Shown here in pieces: positions 1 to 8,997 of a DNA stretch of 56,302 nt. Made by a program: the position numbers and the translations under genes. Numbering within the stretch: the stretch's first letter is position 1; every line of letters begins with the position of its first letter. Source of the DNA: Clostridia bacterium (GTDB taxonomy: Bacteria > Bacillota > Clostridia > Christensenellales > CAG-138). Under the pieces are notes generated by a model. It was not told where the DNA came from, made no database searches, and saw nothing but the letters and a program-made list of their open reading frames with translations. The DNA lies in assembly GCA_017438865.1 (NCBI GenBank), contig JAFRUN010000055.1:1-56302 (forward strand), read 5' to 3'.

Positions 1-1
1 C

Positions 2-34
2 GTAAAAGGCGCCGGATCATTTGCGGCGATGTAA
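2..34 (+). CDS. 3' end of an unknown gene (partial)
   Basis: The first bases keep one frame open to a TAA at 32-34, encoding a short tail that ends in GAGSFAAM. A strong terminator follows 20 bases later, so a transcribed plus-strand gene very probably ends here. Too little is present to name it. Confidence 0.4.
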   Translation, partial: VKGAGSFAAM

Positions 35-54
35 AGAGCAAAAGAAACGAAAAG

Positions 55-85
55 AAGAAAGGGCAGCAATGCCCTTTCTTTTTAT
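55..85 (+). terminator. Rho-independent terminator
   Basis: An 11-base stem (55-65 with 70-80) closes on a GCAA tetraloop and runs into a T-rich tract. It ends transcription of the gene cut by the window start. The stretch from 86 to 250 shows no convincing gene. Confidence 0.8.
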
Positions 86-243
86 TTGTTCGCCGCAAAT
101 TATCCGCGTTTTCGCTCCGTCGCATACGTTCCACTTCGCTGACGCTTCGTTACAAAGGAAGATCGCGCGCTTCCCGCGCGTACCATGTATAGCTCCGTCG
201 CGAAGAACGCGGTTTCCGGCATCCTTTCCGACTGCCTGAACGT

Positions 244-285
244 AAAAAAACAGAGGTCAAACGACCTCTGCTTTTTCTTTTTCCC
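244..285 (-). terminator. Terminator of the TetR-HAD operon
   Basis: Eight-base perfect stem 251-258/263-270 with an AAAC loop. There are A residues on the left and T residues on the right, so it can act in both directions. It lies just past the stop of the minus-strand HAD gene. Confidence 0.75.
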
Positions 286-1002
286 TTAAAGCAGCAGCGC
301 AGACAGGTCGGGGATCTCCAGACAGTCGTCCGGCAGTGCCGCGGGATGCGGACCGGACTGCCATGTGTGATAATACCGGCTGCAAAGCCCTGCGGCATGC
401 GCGCCGCCGATATCGGCGACGGCGTCGTTTCCGACCATGACCGCCGCGGTCCGGTCGATTTCGTATCGGGAAAGCAGCAGGTTAAAGAGTCCGCGGTACG
501 GTTTCTTCATGCCCGCGTCCGAGGACAAAAGGATCCCGTCGAATCTGTCGGAAAGCCCGAGTGCATCGAGCTCGTCGTTGGTGAAGCACGCCTGCGCGTT
601 GGACAGCAGAAACACCCGCGCGCCGCGCTGTTTCAGCGCGATCAGCGTTTCGGACGCATACGGCATCGGTCGCAGCCAACGCGTGGAACGGCGGCGGAAT
701 GCTTTTGCAAACGCGGCGGCGTTTCCGGCGTCCGCGCCGCATTCGGAAAGAAGGCGGCAAAATACGTTCAAAAGCTCCGGTTCGATATATTCCTCCGGCA
801 CGCCGGAAAGCTCTGCGGCGCGCAGCCGGACTTCGTCCGCGCAGAGCGCAAGATACCGCGCGCGGAGCGTTTCGCCCGTGTAACGCGCGCCGAACGCTTT
901 CGCATCCGTTGCCGCGCTTTCCCAGAACGCGGCAGGCGATTCGTCCGTGCAGACGTCGGCAAGCGTGCCGTAGAGATCGAAGATGTAATCCGTAAACCGC
1001 AT
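286..1002 (-). CDS. HAD-superfamily hydrolase, subfamily IA
   Basis: Predicted small-molecule phosphatase or dehalogenase-type hydrolase of 238 residues, cytosolic. The nucleophile motif DLYGTL is at residues 9-14; Tyr rather than Asp sits at the third position, as is common in some IA members. A cap domain follows, then a motif III lysine in GMKKPYRG and motif IV as GNDAVADIGGA. The substrate cannot be read from the sequence. It begins 6 bases after the stop of the TetR gene, so the two are probably co-transcribed and the regulator may respond to its substrate or product. Family assignment is firm; function is open. Confidence 0.88.
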   Translation of the reverse strand: MRFTDYIFDLYGTLADVCTDESPAAFWESAATDAKAFGARYTGETLRARYLALCADEVRLRAAELSGVPEEYIEPELLNVFCRLLSECGADAGNAAAFAKAFRRRSTRWLRPMPYASETLIALKQRGARVFLLSNAQACFTNDELDALGLSDRFDGILLSSDAGMKKPYRGLFNLLLSRYEIDRTAAVMVGNDAVADIGGAHAAGLCSRYYHTWQSGPHPAALPDDCLEIPDLSALLL

Positions 1003-1008
1003 GATCCT

Positions 1009-1578
1009 TTACTGCAGGAAGCCGAGCCCCTTTTCCATGATCTGCTCCGCGGCGGCGGCGAGCATTTCGGAGCTCTCCTTCATGCCGTCTTTGAGCCAGC
1101 GTTCCATCAGCGCGATGCAGCCGCCGGTGATGAACGTGAAGTACGTTTCGATCTGCAGCTTGTCCGCGTTCGGGAAAAAACGCACGCAGCTTTCCTCACA
1201 CCGCTTTTTTGCGGTTTCGATCACGCGCGTCGCGAATTCACGGTCGCCGTGCGGACCGAGCGTCGCACGGCACAGGTCGGCGTTCATTTCCAGGCATTGG
1301 AAAACCTTCGCGGTCGCCGTCGGCGGCGTCAGATCGTACGCCGAGGACAGCACCGGCTCCAGCGCGGCGTAAAAGTCCGCCTCCATATCCGCTTCGATCT
1401 GATCCAGCATATCGTATACGTCCGCGTAGTGCGCATAGAACGTGCCGCGGTTGATCTGCGCCCGCTCGCAAAGCTCCTTCACGGTGATGCTTCTGAGCGG
1501 CTTTTCCGCAAGCAGCGAGGTCAGCGCTTCGCGGAGCAGACGTTTCGTCGCCTGCACACGGTGTCCCGGGTTCTTCAT
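1009..1578 (-). CDS. TetR/AcrR-family transcriptional regulator
   Basis: DNA-binding regulator of 189 residues. The N-terminal TetR helix-turn-helix spans roughly residues 10-57 (key stretch ITVKELCERAQINRGTFY), followed by an all-helical ligand/dimer domain of the type often seen in Clostridia. The ATG at 1578 was chosen over a longer frame because an AAGGAGG sits five bases upstream. It heads a two-gene unit with the HAD hydrolase and probably autoregulates from the promoter at 1683-1711. The ligand is unknown. Confidence 0.88.
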   Translation of the reverse strand: MKNPGHRVQATKRLLREALTSLLAEKPLRSITVKELCERAQINRGTFYAHYADVYDMLDQIEADMEADFYAALEPVLSSAYDLTPPTATAKVFQCLEMNADLCRATLGPHGDREFATRVIETAKKRCEESCVRFFPNADKLQIETYFTFITGGCIALMERWLKDGMKESSEMLAAAAEQIMEKGLGFLQ

Positions 1579-1682
1579 GAGGTCCTCCTTCTTCCGATTT
1601 GCGGAAAAAAATCGCGGGATTCTCCGCATAATCGAACAGGAATCGCTGAAATTGTCGGTTGAAACGCGATTTCTTATATACT

Positions 1683-1711
1683 ATAATAATACATACAAAT
1701 CAATAAATCAA
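1683..1711 (-). promoter_or_regulatory. Sigma-A promoter for the TetR-HAD operon
   Basis: On the minus strand TTGATT (1706-1711), a 17-base spacer and TATTAT (1683-1688) lie in an AT-rich block. The leader to the regulator start is about 100 bases. The remaining 1579-1912 intergenic stretch holds this promoter, a terminator, and no gene I can support. Confidence 0.6.
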
Positions 1712-1858
1712 CACGGTGTTCAATCTTTTTGACGCCGGATATGCTTGCCGGCGGTTCTGCTTGATGATTCTCAAACCGTTCGGCACAGAGGCCGGTCGAA
1801 CCCCGACCGCAACGGCGCGATTATCCCCTCATTCTCCAGATGCGCGCCGCGCCTCAGA

Positions 1859-1891
1859 AAAACCCCTCCGCGTGATGAACGGAGGGGTTTT
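1859..1891 (-). terminator. Terminator of the minus-strand hypothetical gene
   Basis: Twelve-base perfect stem (1859-1870 with 1880-1891), nine-base loop; T-tract on the minus strand. It sits 21 bases past the stop of the gene ending at 1913. Confidence 0.8.
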
Positions 1892-1912
1892 CCGTATCGG
1901 GCAGATCCGGCT

Positions 1913-2722
1913 TTACGGCAGCGGCGTCAGGCGCAGCCAATAGCCCGTGCCGTCGCGGTCGCGAAGGAACCGTGTGAAGCCGTACAGCGCGCGCGGCGGC
2001 CGGGGCGCAGCGTGCCCGCGCACCGCAAGAATGTGCAGCATCTGTCCGTTCGGCTGCCGCCACGTTCCCTCGTAATGGGCCAGCACGTCCGTTCCGTCCA
2101 CATACCGCCAGCGCGCGCCGGGATACTCCTCCCGGAAGAGATCGATCCCGCCGTCCTCGGACTTATCCGCTTTTTGCACCAAGTTATCCACGCGTTCCGC
2201 AGACGGACCTGCCTCGTATGCGGCGTAAAATGCATCTGCATGCTGCAGCATCACCGAAAATGCCTGCGCCTCGCGCGCGGTCTCGGAGATGCTGTCCGGT
2301 TCAGTGGTGCTATTTTGGGATATATTGTCCGCCATTTCCGGATCGATTTCCGGCATTGTCACATTCATGGTATTATTTCGGGACATATCGGACGCATCAT
2401 CCACGCGCGTTTCCGTCGACGCCGACGCCTTCTCCTTCTTGGTGCGAATTCGGGACAGGATTTTATGATAGTATGCGGACGGCCTGGCGTCCGGCGCGGC
2501 GGCGAAGCAGGTCGTTTCGCCGTTTTCCGTTCCGAGCAGTGCGGCTGCGCCGGGCATGACGGTCTCGCTTTCGGGGAGGACCGGTACGGCTTCGGTATCG
2601 GAAAACAGCGTAAACGTCCCCGCGACCGGCGCGGTCAGACGGAAGAATACGCGGTCGTTCTGTACGCGCACAAGTCCGGCGGGCGTGCCGTCCGGACGCT
2701 TCAGGATCCAGTAACGCAGCAT
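1913..2722 (-). CDS. Hypothetical protein
   Basis: Unrecognised protein of 269 residues. It starts MLRYWILKRPDGTPAGLVRV; a GAGGTG ribosome binding site six bases upstream favours the ATG at 2722. The N-terminal ~90 residues look beta-rich, followed by a charged, Ser/Thr-rich low-complexity linker (about 95-185). The C-terminal domain is Trp-rich (GARWRYVDGTDVL, HYEGTWRQPNGQML, GYWLRL). No signal peptide or membrane helix is visible. It is divergent from uppP and a single-gene unit with its own terminator. Base use matches the neighbours. Confidence 0.7.
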   Translation of the reverse strand: MLRYWILKRPDGTPAGLVRVQNDRVFFRLTAPVAGTFTLFSDTEAVPVLPESETVMPGAAALLGTENGETTCFAAAPDARPSAYYHKILSRIRTKKEKASASTETRVDDASDMSRNNTMNVTMPEIDPEMADNISQNSTTEPDSISETAREAQAFSVMLQHADAFYAAYEAGPSAERVDNLVQKADKSEDGGIDLFREEYPGARWRYVDGTDVLAHYEGTWRQPNGQMLHILAVRGHAAPRPPRALYGFTRFLRDRDGTGYWLRLTPLP

Positions 2723-2740
2723 GAAATCACCTCGCATCTA

Positions 2741-2769
2741 TTGTATTTTTGCGATTTTCATAGTATGAT
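2741..2769 (+). promoter_or_regulatory. Sigma-A promoter for uppP operon
   Basis: TTGTAT (2741-2746), 17-base spacer, TATGAT (2764-2769), about 28 bases before the uppP start. It would drive uppP-rqcP-ispDF-uvrA. Confidence 0.7.
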
Positions 2770-2797
2770 ACAATTAGAGTATTATCGGAGGTCATCT

Positions 2798-3637
2798 ATG
2801 TATTTCCTGGTTGCAGCTTTTCTCGGACTGGTGCAGGGGCTCTGCGAGTTCCTGCCGGTATCCAGTTCGGGACATCTGGCTCTGTTTTCTGCGCTGACGA
2901 ACAACGTCGGCGCGGAGTTCGGCACGCCGTTTTTCACGGTCATGCTGCATGTGGCGACGCTGATCGCGGTGCTGATCGTGTATCGCGAGCAGGTGCTTGC
3001 GATCCTCAGGCATCCGATCCAGCCGCTGACGCTGTATCTGATCATCGCGACGCTGCCGACGGTCGCCGTCGCGCTTATTCTGAAGAAATGGGACGCGCTC
3101 GACGCGTGGATCGACGAAAACAACCTGCTCGGCGTCTGCTTCCTGCTGACGGCGATCATCCTGACGGTCAGCGAGCTGATGAGCCGCAGAAGAAAGGCGA
3201 CGAAGTCGATGAAAACCATGCGCTGGACCGATGCGCTTGTCATCGGCGGCATGCAGGCGATCGGCGTGCTGCCGGGCGTTTCGCGTTCCGGCGCAACGAT
3301 CGCGGGCGCGCTGGGCATGCGGCTCGATCGCAGAAGCGCGGCGGACTTCTCGTTTTTGATGTCGATCCCGGCGATCCTCGGCGGGCTGGTGCTGGAGCTG
3401 TATAAGTTTGTGAAGGAACCGGCGTTCGATCTGACGTTCTCGTTCGGCGCGGCGATGATCCTCGCGATGCTGGTCGCGGCGATCTCCGGCTTTTTCGCGG
3501 TGCGCTTTATGATCCGGCTGATCACGAAGAAGGGACTTCTCGGCTTTGCGGTCTACACGGCGATCCTCGGCGTCGTCGTTCTGATCCTGCAGTTCACGAA
3601 AACATGGGGATTCGGCTTTACGCCGTTCGGAGGTTGA
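2798..3637 (+). CDS. uppP: Undecaprenyl-diphosphatase UppP (BacA)
   Basis: Integral membrane phosphatase of 279 residues. It dephosphorylates undecaprenyl diphosphate outside the membrane, returning the C55-P carrier for peptidoglycan and other envelope polymers; high expression gives bacitracin tolerance. Both family signatures are present: the N-terminal QGLCEFLPVSSSGH (Glu17, Ser residues) and the internal PGVSRSGATIAG with its essential Arg/Ser. Several hydrophobic helices fill the rest. ATG 2798 follows GGAGGT. The stop is one base from rqcP, so translation is likely coupled. Confidence 0.96.
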   Translation: MYFLVAAFLGLVQGLCEFLPVSSSGHLALFSALTNNVGAEFGTPFFTVMLHVATLIAVLIVYREQVLAILRHPIQPLTLYLIIATLPTVAVALILKKWDALDAWIDENNLLGVCFLLTAIILTVSELMSRRRKATKSMKTMRWTDALVIGGMQAIGVLPGVSRSGATIAGALGMRLDRRSAADFSFLMSIPAILGGLVLELYKFVKEPAFDLTFSFGAAMILAMLVAAISGFFAVRFMIRLITKKGLLGFAVYTAILGVVVLILQFTKTWGFGFTPFGG

Positions 3638-3638
3638 T

Positions 3639-3890
3639 ATGCGGCTGGATAAATGGTTAAAGGTTTCGCGCATCATAAAGAGACGCACCGTCGCGAACGA
3701 AGCAGCGGGCGCAGGGCGCGTTTCGATTAACGGCAAGGTGGCGAAGCCCGCAAGCGAAGTCAAGCCGGGCGACACGATCGACATTCTGCTCGGCGGCAGG
3801 CATATGCTGTGCCGCGTCGAAAAGACGCCGGAGGTCGTGCGCAAGGAGGACGCAGACTCGCTCTACACCGTGCTTTCGGGGGACGCATGA
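3639..3890 (+). CDS. rqcP: S4-domain RNA-binding protein RqcP
   Basis: Protein of 83 residues that is essentially a single S4 RNA-binding domain (MRLDKWLKVSRIIKRRT, GRVSINGKVAKPASEVKPGD). Length and sequence match RqcP (formerly YabO), which works with RqcH to add alanine tails to nascent chains on obstructed 50S subunits in Bacillota. HslR-type S4 proteins are the alternative, but the motif pattern fits RqcP better. It lies one base after uppP and overlaps the ispDF start by four bases (ATGA). Confidence 0.88.
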   Translation: MRLDKWLKVSRIIKRRTVANEAAGAGRVSINGKVAKPASEVKPGDTIDILLGGRHMLCRVEKTPEVVRKEDADSLYTVLSGDA

Positions 3891-4993
3891 GCGCCGTCGG
3901 GATCCTGCTCTGTGCGGGCGCTTCGCACCGGATGGGCTTTGACAAACTGAATACGCCGATCGCCGGAAAGACCGCGATCGAGCGATCGACGGACGCGCTG
4001 ATCGCGGGCGGCTGCGATTCGCTGGTGTTCGCGGTGAACGGCGAGAGCGAAAAAACGGTCGCGGCGCTTTCCGTGCCCGTGCCGTTTGCCGTCGTGCGCG
4101 GCGGCGAACAGCGCACCGATTCGGTGAGGAACGCGCTTGCGCGGGCACAGGGCGATATCGCGGTCATTCACGACGCGGCGCGCTGCTTCGTTTCGCCGGA
4201 GATCGTGCGCGCCTGCATCGAAGCGGCGGCCGAGACCGGCTCCGGCGCGGCGGCGATCCCCGTGACCGACACGGTCGTGCACAGGGAGAACGGCGCGGTC
4301 GAAACGCTCGACCGGAATACGCTGTTCCGTATGCAGACGCCGCAGGCGTTCCGGCTGGACCGGATCAGGGCGGCGTATGAGCAAGACGCATATGCGACCG
4401 ACGACGCCACGCTGTACGCAAAGCGGTTCGGCGCGCCGACGCTCGTCGCGGGCAGCGAGGAAAACCGCAAGCTGACGACCGAAGCGGACTGGGCGTGGGC
4501 GAAAAACCGCCTCGAACCGCCCGCTTACGGGATCGGATTCGATACGCACCGGCTTGTCGAGGGGCGCAAGCTGTTCCTCGGCGGCGTCGGGATCCCGTTC
4601 GAGAAGGGACTTTTGGGACACTCCGACGCGGACGTGCTGCTCCACGCGATCATGGACGCCGTCCTCGGCGCGATGAAGCTCGGCGACATCGGCAAGCTCT
4701 TTCCCGACACCGACGCGCGGTATGCCGGTATTTCGAGCCGCGTTCTGCTCCGCGAGGTCAACGAGATGGTGCAAAAACGGGACATGGTTGTTGCACACGT
4801 CGACGCGACGATCATCTGCCAGCGACCGAAGCTGGCGCCGTACCGGGAAACGATCGAGCGCACGATCGCGGCGGACCTCGGCATCTCGCCGGACGCGGTT
4901 TCGGTGAAGGCGACGACGACGGAAGGAATGAACGACGAAGGACGGGGGCTGTGCATTTCCGCACAGGCGATCGCCTCGGTCCGTTATAAATGA
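3887..4993 (+). CDS. ispDF: Bifunctional MEP-pathway enzyme IspD-IspF
   Basis: Fusion of 368 residues. Residues ~1-208 are 2-C-methyl-D-erythritol 4-phosphate cytidylyltransferase ([12 protein letters not shown] nucleotide-binding loop, [22 protein letters not shown]). Residues ~212-368 are 2-C-methyl-D-erythritol 2,4-cyclodiphosphate synthase (metal ligands in GFDTHRL and [17 protein letters not shown]). Together they catalyse steps 3 and 5 of the non-mevalonate route to IPP/DMAPP. The start overlaps the rqcP stop (ATGA). Placement beside uppP links isoprenoid precursor supply with the C55 carrier. The stop is one base before uvrA. Confidence 0.94.
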   Translation: MSAVGILLCAGASHRMGFDKLNTPIAGKTAIERSTDALIAGGCDSLVFAVNGESEKTVAALSVPVPFAVVRGGEQRTDSVRNALARAQGDIAVIHDAARCFVSPEIVRACIEAAAETGSGAAAIPVTDTVVHRENGAVETLDRNTLFRMQTPQAFRLDRIRAAYEQDAYATDDATLYAKRFGAPTLVAGSEENRKLTTEADWAWAKNRLEPPAYGIGFDTHRLVEGRKLFLGGVGIPFEKGLLGHSDADVLLHAIMDAVLGAMKLGDIGKLFPDTDARYAGISSRVLLREVNEMVQKRDMVVAHVDATIICQRPKLAPYRETIERTIAADLGISPDAVSVKATTTEGMNDEGRGLCISAQAIASVRYK

Positions 4994-4994
4994 T

Positions 4995-7829
4995 ATGGAA
5001 CGAAAAGATCAGGATCTCTGCATCTACGGCGCAAGAGAACACAACTTGAAAAACATCGACCTCGTCATCCCGCGCAACAAGCTCGTGGTGATGACGGGCG
5101 TTTCCGGCTCGGGCAAGTCCTCGTTGGCGTTCGACACGATCTACGCGGAGGGGCAGCGGCGCTATGTCGAGAGCTTATCCTCGTATGCGCGCATGTTCAT
5201 CGGGCAGATGGACAAGCCCGACGTCGACCGTATCGACGGTCTTTCGCCCGCGATCTCGATCGACCAGAAGAGCACGGGACACAACCCGCGTTCCACGGTC
5301 GGCACGGTCACGGAGATCTACGACTACCTGCGTCTTCTCTATGCCCGCTGCGGCATTCCGCACTGCCCGAACTGCGGCAGGGTGGTCGAACGTCAGTCCA
5401 TCGACACGATCGTGGATCAGGTCATGGAGCTGCCCGCGGGCACGCGGCTTTCGATCATCGCGCCCTGCATCCGCGGACGCAAGGGCGAGCACACCAAGGT
5501 CATCGAGCGGCTGCAGCGCGAGGGATATGTGCGCGTGCGCATCGACGGCGAGGTCTATCCGATCGAGGAGGCGCCCGCGCTCGACAAGCAGAAAAAGCAT
5601 ACGATCGAGGCGGTCATCGACCGCATCGTTCTGAAGGAAGGCGTCGAAAGCCGCCTGACCGAATCCCTGGAGCACGCGTTCGTGCTCGGGCAGAATCTGG
5701 CGATCGTCGCGGTGCAGGACGGGGAGGAGCTGCTGTTTTCGCAGAACTACGCCTGTCCGGACTGCGGCATTGCGCTTGAGGAACTTGCGCCGCGCGCGTT
5801 CTCGTTCAACAATCCGTTCGGCGCGTGTCCGACGTGTCTGGGCCTCGGCGAGCAGATGAAGATCGATCCGACGCTGATCGTGCCGGACGAATCGCTGTCC
5901 TTAAACGAGGTCGCGATCAAGGCGCCCGGCTGGAAGAGCGGCTCGAACAACGTGTTTTCCGATATGTATTACGAGGCGATCGCGCGGCATTTCGGCTTCA
6001 CGATGGACACGCCGTTCTGCGATATCCCGAAGGCGGGACGCGACGCGCTGATGTACGGCACAAAGGAAAAGATGGAGGTGCAGTACGAGCGCAGCTTCGG
6101 CGGCGGACACTTTCTGGCGTCGTTTGAGGGCATCGTGCCGAATATGGAGCGGCGGTACCGCGAATCGCAGAGCGATTATGCGAAGGCGGAGATCGAGACG
6201 TATATGGCGCATATTCCATGCCCGGACTGCAAGGGCAAGCGCTTAAAGCCGACCTCGCTTGCCGTCACCGTCGGCGGGATCAACATTGCCGACCTATGCG
6301 ACATGAACGTCAGGCGTTCGCGCGCATTTTTACAGAACCTTACGCTCACGCCCACGCAGCGGACGATCGCCGCGGCGATCCTCAAGGAACTGGACGCGCG
6401 GCTCGGCTTCCTCGTGAACGTCGGATTGAACTACCTTACCCTGTCGCGCGCGGCGACGACGCTGTCCGGCGGCGAAAGCCAGCGCATCCGCCTTGCCACG
6501 CAGATCGGCAGCGGACTGGTCGGCGTGCTCTATATCCTTGACGAGCCCAGCATCGGGCTCCATCAGCGCGACAACGCGAAGCTGCTGGAAACGCTGAAGG
6601 GACTCCGGGATCTCGGCAACACGCTGATCGTCGTCGAGCATGACGAGGAGACCATGCGCGCCGCCGATTTCATCGTGGACATCGGTCCGCGCGCCGGCGT
6701 GCACGGCGGCGAGATCATGGCGGCGGGCACGCCCGAACAGGTCATGGCGTGCGAAAACTCACTGACCGGACAATACCTGAGTCATAAACGCACCATCCCC
6801 GTGCCGGAGACGCGCAGACCGGGCAATGGAAAAATGCTTACCGTGCGCGGGGCGCGGGCGAACAACCTCAAAAACATCACCGTGGATTTCCCGCTCGGCA
6901 AGCTGATCTGCGTGACCGGCGTATCGGGCTCCGGCAAGTCCTCGCTCGTCAACGAGGTGCTGAAAAAGCGGCTGCTGCACGACCTGAACCGCGCGAAGGT
7001 CCGCGCGAAAGACCACGACGGCGTCGACGGGATCGAAAACCTGAACAAGATCATCGACATCGACCAGAGCCCGATCGGCAGGACGCCGCGCAGTAACCCC
7101 GCGACTTATACGGGGCTGTTCGATCTCATCCGCGCGCTGTACGCGACCACGCCGGACGCAAAACTCCGCGGCTACACAAGCGGGCGGTTCTCGTTCAACG
7201 TCAAGGGCGGGCGCTGCGAAGCGTGCAAGGGCGACGGCATCGTAAAGATCGAGATGCACTTTCTGCCCGACGTGTATGTGCCGTGCGAGGTCTGCCACGG
7301 CAAGCGCTACAACCGCGAAACGCTCGAGGTGCGCTACAAGGGCAGGAACATCTACGACGTGCTCGACATGACGGTGGAGGAGGCGCTGCCGTTCTTCGCG
7401 CAGCACGCGAACATCAGAAAGATCCTGAAAACGCTCGACGACGTGGGCCTGGGCTACATCAAACTCGGACAGCCCAGCACGACGCTGTCCGGCGGCGAGG
7501 CGCAGCGCATCAAGCTCGCGACGGAGCTTGCGCGCCGCGACACGGGACGCACGCTCTATGTGCTCGACGAGCCGACGACCGGTCTTCACACGCACGACGT
7601 GAAGCGGCTTTTGGACATTCTGAACCGTCTTGCGGACAACGGCAGCACGGTCATCGTCATCGAGCATAACCTCGACGTCATCAAGACCGCCGACTACATC
7701 ATCGATCTCGGGCCCGAGGGCGGCGACGACGGCGGCACGGTGATCGCGACCGGCACGCCCGAGGAGGTCGCCGCCTGCGAACGGAGCTATACCGGACAGT
7801 TTTTGAAACGGGCGCTCGGATTATCGTAA
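4995..7829 (+). CDS. uvrA: Excinuclease ABC subunit A
   Basis: Damage-recognition ATPase of nucleotide excision repair, 944 residues, normal full length. Two ABC modules each carry a Walker A ([10 protein letters not shown] near residue 35 and [14 protein letters not shown] near 640) and a signature LSGGE. Zinc-binding CPNCG/CPDCG pairs and the C-terminal CEACKGDG ... CEVCHGKR module are intact. It starts one base after ispDF and is probably the last gene of the uppP operon; I see no clear terminator after it. Confidence 0.98.
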   Translation: MERKDQDLCIYGAREHNLKNIDLVIPRNKLVVMTGVSGSGKSSLAFDTIYAEGQRRYVESLSSYARMFIGQMDKPDVDRIDGLSPAISIDQKSTGHNPRSTVGTVTEIYDYLRLLYARCGIPHCPNCGRVVERQSIDTIVDQVMELPAGTRLSIIAPCIRGRKGEHTKVIERLQREGYVRVRIDGEVYPIEEAPALDKQKKHTIEAVIDRIVLKEGVESRLTESLEHAFVLGQNLAIVAVQDGEELLFSQNYACPDCGIALEELAPRAFSFNNPFGACPTCLGLGEQMKIDPTLIVPDESLSLNEVAIKAPGWKSGSNNVFSDMYYEAIARHFGFTMDTPFCDIPKAGRDALMYGTKEKMEVQYERSFGGGHFLASFEGIVPNMERRYRESQSDYAKAEIETYMAHIPCPDCKGKRLKPTSLAVTVGGINIADLCDMNVRRSRAFLQNLTLTPTQRTIAAAILKELDARLGFLVNVGLNYLTLSRAATTLSGGESQRIRLATQIGSGLVGVLYILDEPSIGLHQRDNAKLLETLKGLRDLGNTLIVVEHDEETMRAADFIVDIGPRAGVHGGEIMAAGTPEQVMACENSLTGQYLSHKRTIPVPETRRPGNGKMLTVRGARANNLKNITVDFPLGKLICVTGVSGSGKSSLVNEVLKKRLLHDLNRAKVRAKDHDGVDGIENLNKIIDIDQSPIGRTPRSNPATYTGLFDLIRALYATTPDAKLRGYTSGRFSFNVKGGRCEACKGDGIVKIEMHFLPDVYVPCEVCHGKRYNRETLEVRYKGRNIYDVLDMTVEEALPFFAQHANIRKILKTLDDVGLGYIKLGQPSTTLSGGEAQRIKLATELARRDTGRTLYVLDEPTTGLHTHDVKRLLDILNRLADNGSTVIVIEHNLDVIKTADYIIDLGPEGGDDGGTVIATGTPEEVAACERSYTGQFLKRALGLS

Positions 7830-7898
7830 GTTTACGGTTTTATCGCATTTCGGTTACATACGCGTGATATGCTGATCCTGTCAGAAAGAGAGGAACAA

Positions 7899-8651
7899 AT
7901 GAAATTGCTTCGCGTGATTTGCATCGTACTTGGTGCATTTTTGGTGCTGGATACGCTGATCGTGTCGATGCTGTCGAATTTCAACCTCGGTGTGATCCTT
8001 CCCGCGATCCTCGGTCTGCCGCTTCTGCTGCTTGGTGTGTTTATGCACCATATGGAAAGCGGATTCCCTGCGGTTCTGAAATGGATCCTGCTCGTCTGCT
8101 ACGCGCTCGGCGCGGCGTTCCTGATCCTTCTGGGGATCCTGATGGGCACGGCGGCAAAGCGCGCAGACAAAGTGAACGCGGACGCGCTGATCGTTCTGGG
8201 CGCCGCGGTGCACGGCGACCGTGTGACGTGGGTGCTTTCTAACCGCCTTGACACCGCGGCGGAGTACCTTGAGACGCATCCGGACACGGTCTGCGTGGTT
8301 TCCGGCGGGCAGGGCGACGGCGAAACCGTCACCGAGGCGTCGGCGATGCGGAAGTACCTTGTCGAGCGCAAGGGGATCGACGCGGGACGGATCCTCGTTG
8401 AGGACCGGGCGACCAGCACGCTCGAAAACTTTGCGTTTTCCAAAAAGATCATCGACGGACAGCTCGGTGAAAATGCTTCGATCGCGTTCGTTACGACCGA
8501 TTTCCACGTCTTCCGCGCGGGACGCGTGGCGAAAAAAGCGGGCATCGACGCCGCAGGGATCGCCGCGCCGGACGTCTGGTACATCCGCATCAACAACTTT
8601 TTGCGCGAGTGCGTCGGCATCACGGTCTACGCGCTGCGCGGCGATATTTGA
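7899..8651 (+). CDS. YdcF/SanA-type DUF218 membrane protein
   Basis: Protein of 250 residues. Three hydrophobic segments occupy about residues 4-25, 28-48 and 58-82, followed by a DUF218 domain (ALIVLGAAVHGDRVTWVLSNR; VVSGGQGDGETVTEA; TTDFHVFRA). DUF218 proteins are linked to envelope functions but have no settled reaction. ATG 7899 is preceded by AGAGAGGAA. The next small gene begins 17 bases later, suggesting a pair. Confidence 0.85.
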   Translation: MKLLRVICIVLGAFLVLDTLIVSMLSNFNLGVILPAILGLPLLLLGVFMHHMESGFPAVLKWILLVCYALGAAFLILLGILMGTAAKRADKVNADALIVLGAAVHGDRVTWVLSNRLDTAAEYLETHPDTVCVVSGGQGDGETVTEASAMRKYLVERKGIDAGRILVEDRATSTLENFAFSKKIIDGQLGENASIAFVTTDFHVFRAGRVAKKAGIDAAGIAAPDVWYIRINNFLRECVGITVYALRGDI

Positions 8652-8668
8652 GAAAGGAATCAGAGAGA

Positions 8669-8926
8669 ATGGAACAACTTGAATTCAAGTATGACACGCA
8701 GCTTCTGATCGACGGAACCGATCTCGACGAGGACGCGATCCGCGACTATTTCCTCGAAAACCTCGAGGGCGACTGCCTGCTCGCCGTCGGCGGACCGGAA
8801 ACGATCAAGATCCACTTCCACACCAACGAACCGTGGAAGGTGCTGGCATACTGCGCGACGCTCGGCGAGATCTATGACATTGTCGTCGAGGACATGGACC
8901 GCCAGTCCCGCGGGCTGCAGGGATAA
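8669..8926 (+). CDS. Stand-alone FakA C-terminal-like domain protein
   Basis: Protein of 85 residues resembling only the C-terminal segment of the FakA/DAK2-type fatty-acid kinase (GDCLLAVGGPETIKIHFHTN then VLAYCATLGEIYDIVVEDM). The kinase domain is absent. A start with GAGAGA upstream and a terminator directly after show it is a complete small gene, not a fragment with a lost upstream part. It might act as a partner or carrier subunit for a DegV/Fak-type system elsewhere; that is inference. Confidence 0.75.
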   Translation: MEQLEFKYDTQLLIDGTDLDEDAIRDYFLENLEGDCLLAVGGPETIKIHFHTNEPWKVLAYCATLGEIYDIVVEDMDRQSRGLQG

Positions 8927-8932
8927 CGTAAA

Positions 8933-8966
8933 AAACCTATCCCAAATTCGGGACAGGTTTGTTTTA
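8933..8966. terminator. Bidirectional terminator between convergent genes
   Basis: Eleven-base stem 8933-8943/8950-8960 with one A-C mismatch, AAATTC loop, A-tract left and T-tract right. It separates the plus-strand FakA-like gene from the minus-strand GNAT gene. Confidence 0.8.
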
Positions 8967-8997
8967 TACAGCGTGATGTACCAAAAAGAGGATAAGG

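Noticed and set aside
185-289. Short open frame starting MYSSVAKNAV
   Set aside because: No ribosome binding site, and it runs through the terminator hairpin into a T-tract.
1785-1830. tRNA-like T-arm (GGTCGAACCCCGACC)
   Set aside because: No matching anticodon and acceptor arms around it; the hairpin alone is not a tRNA.
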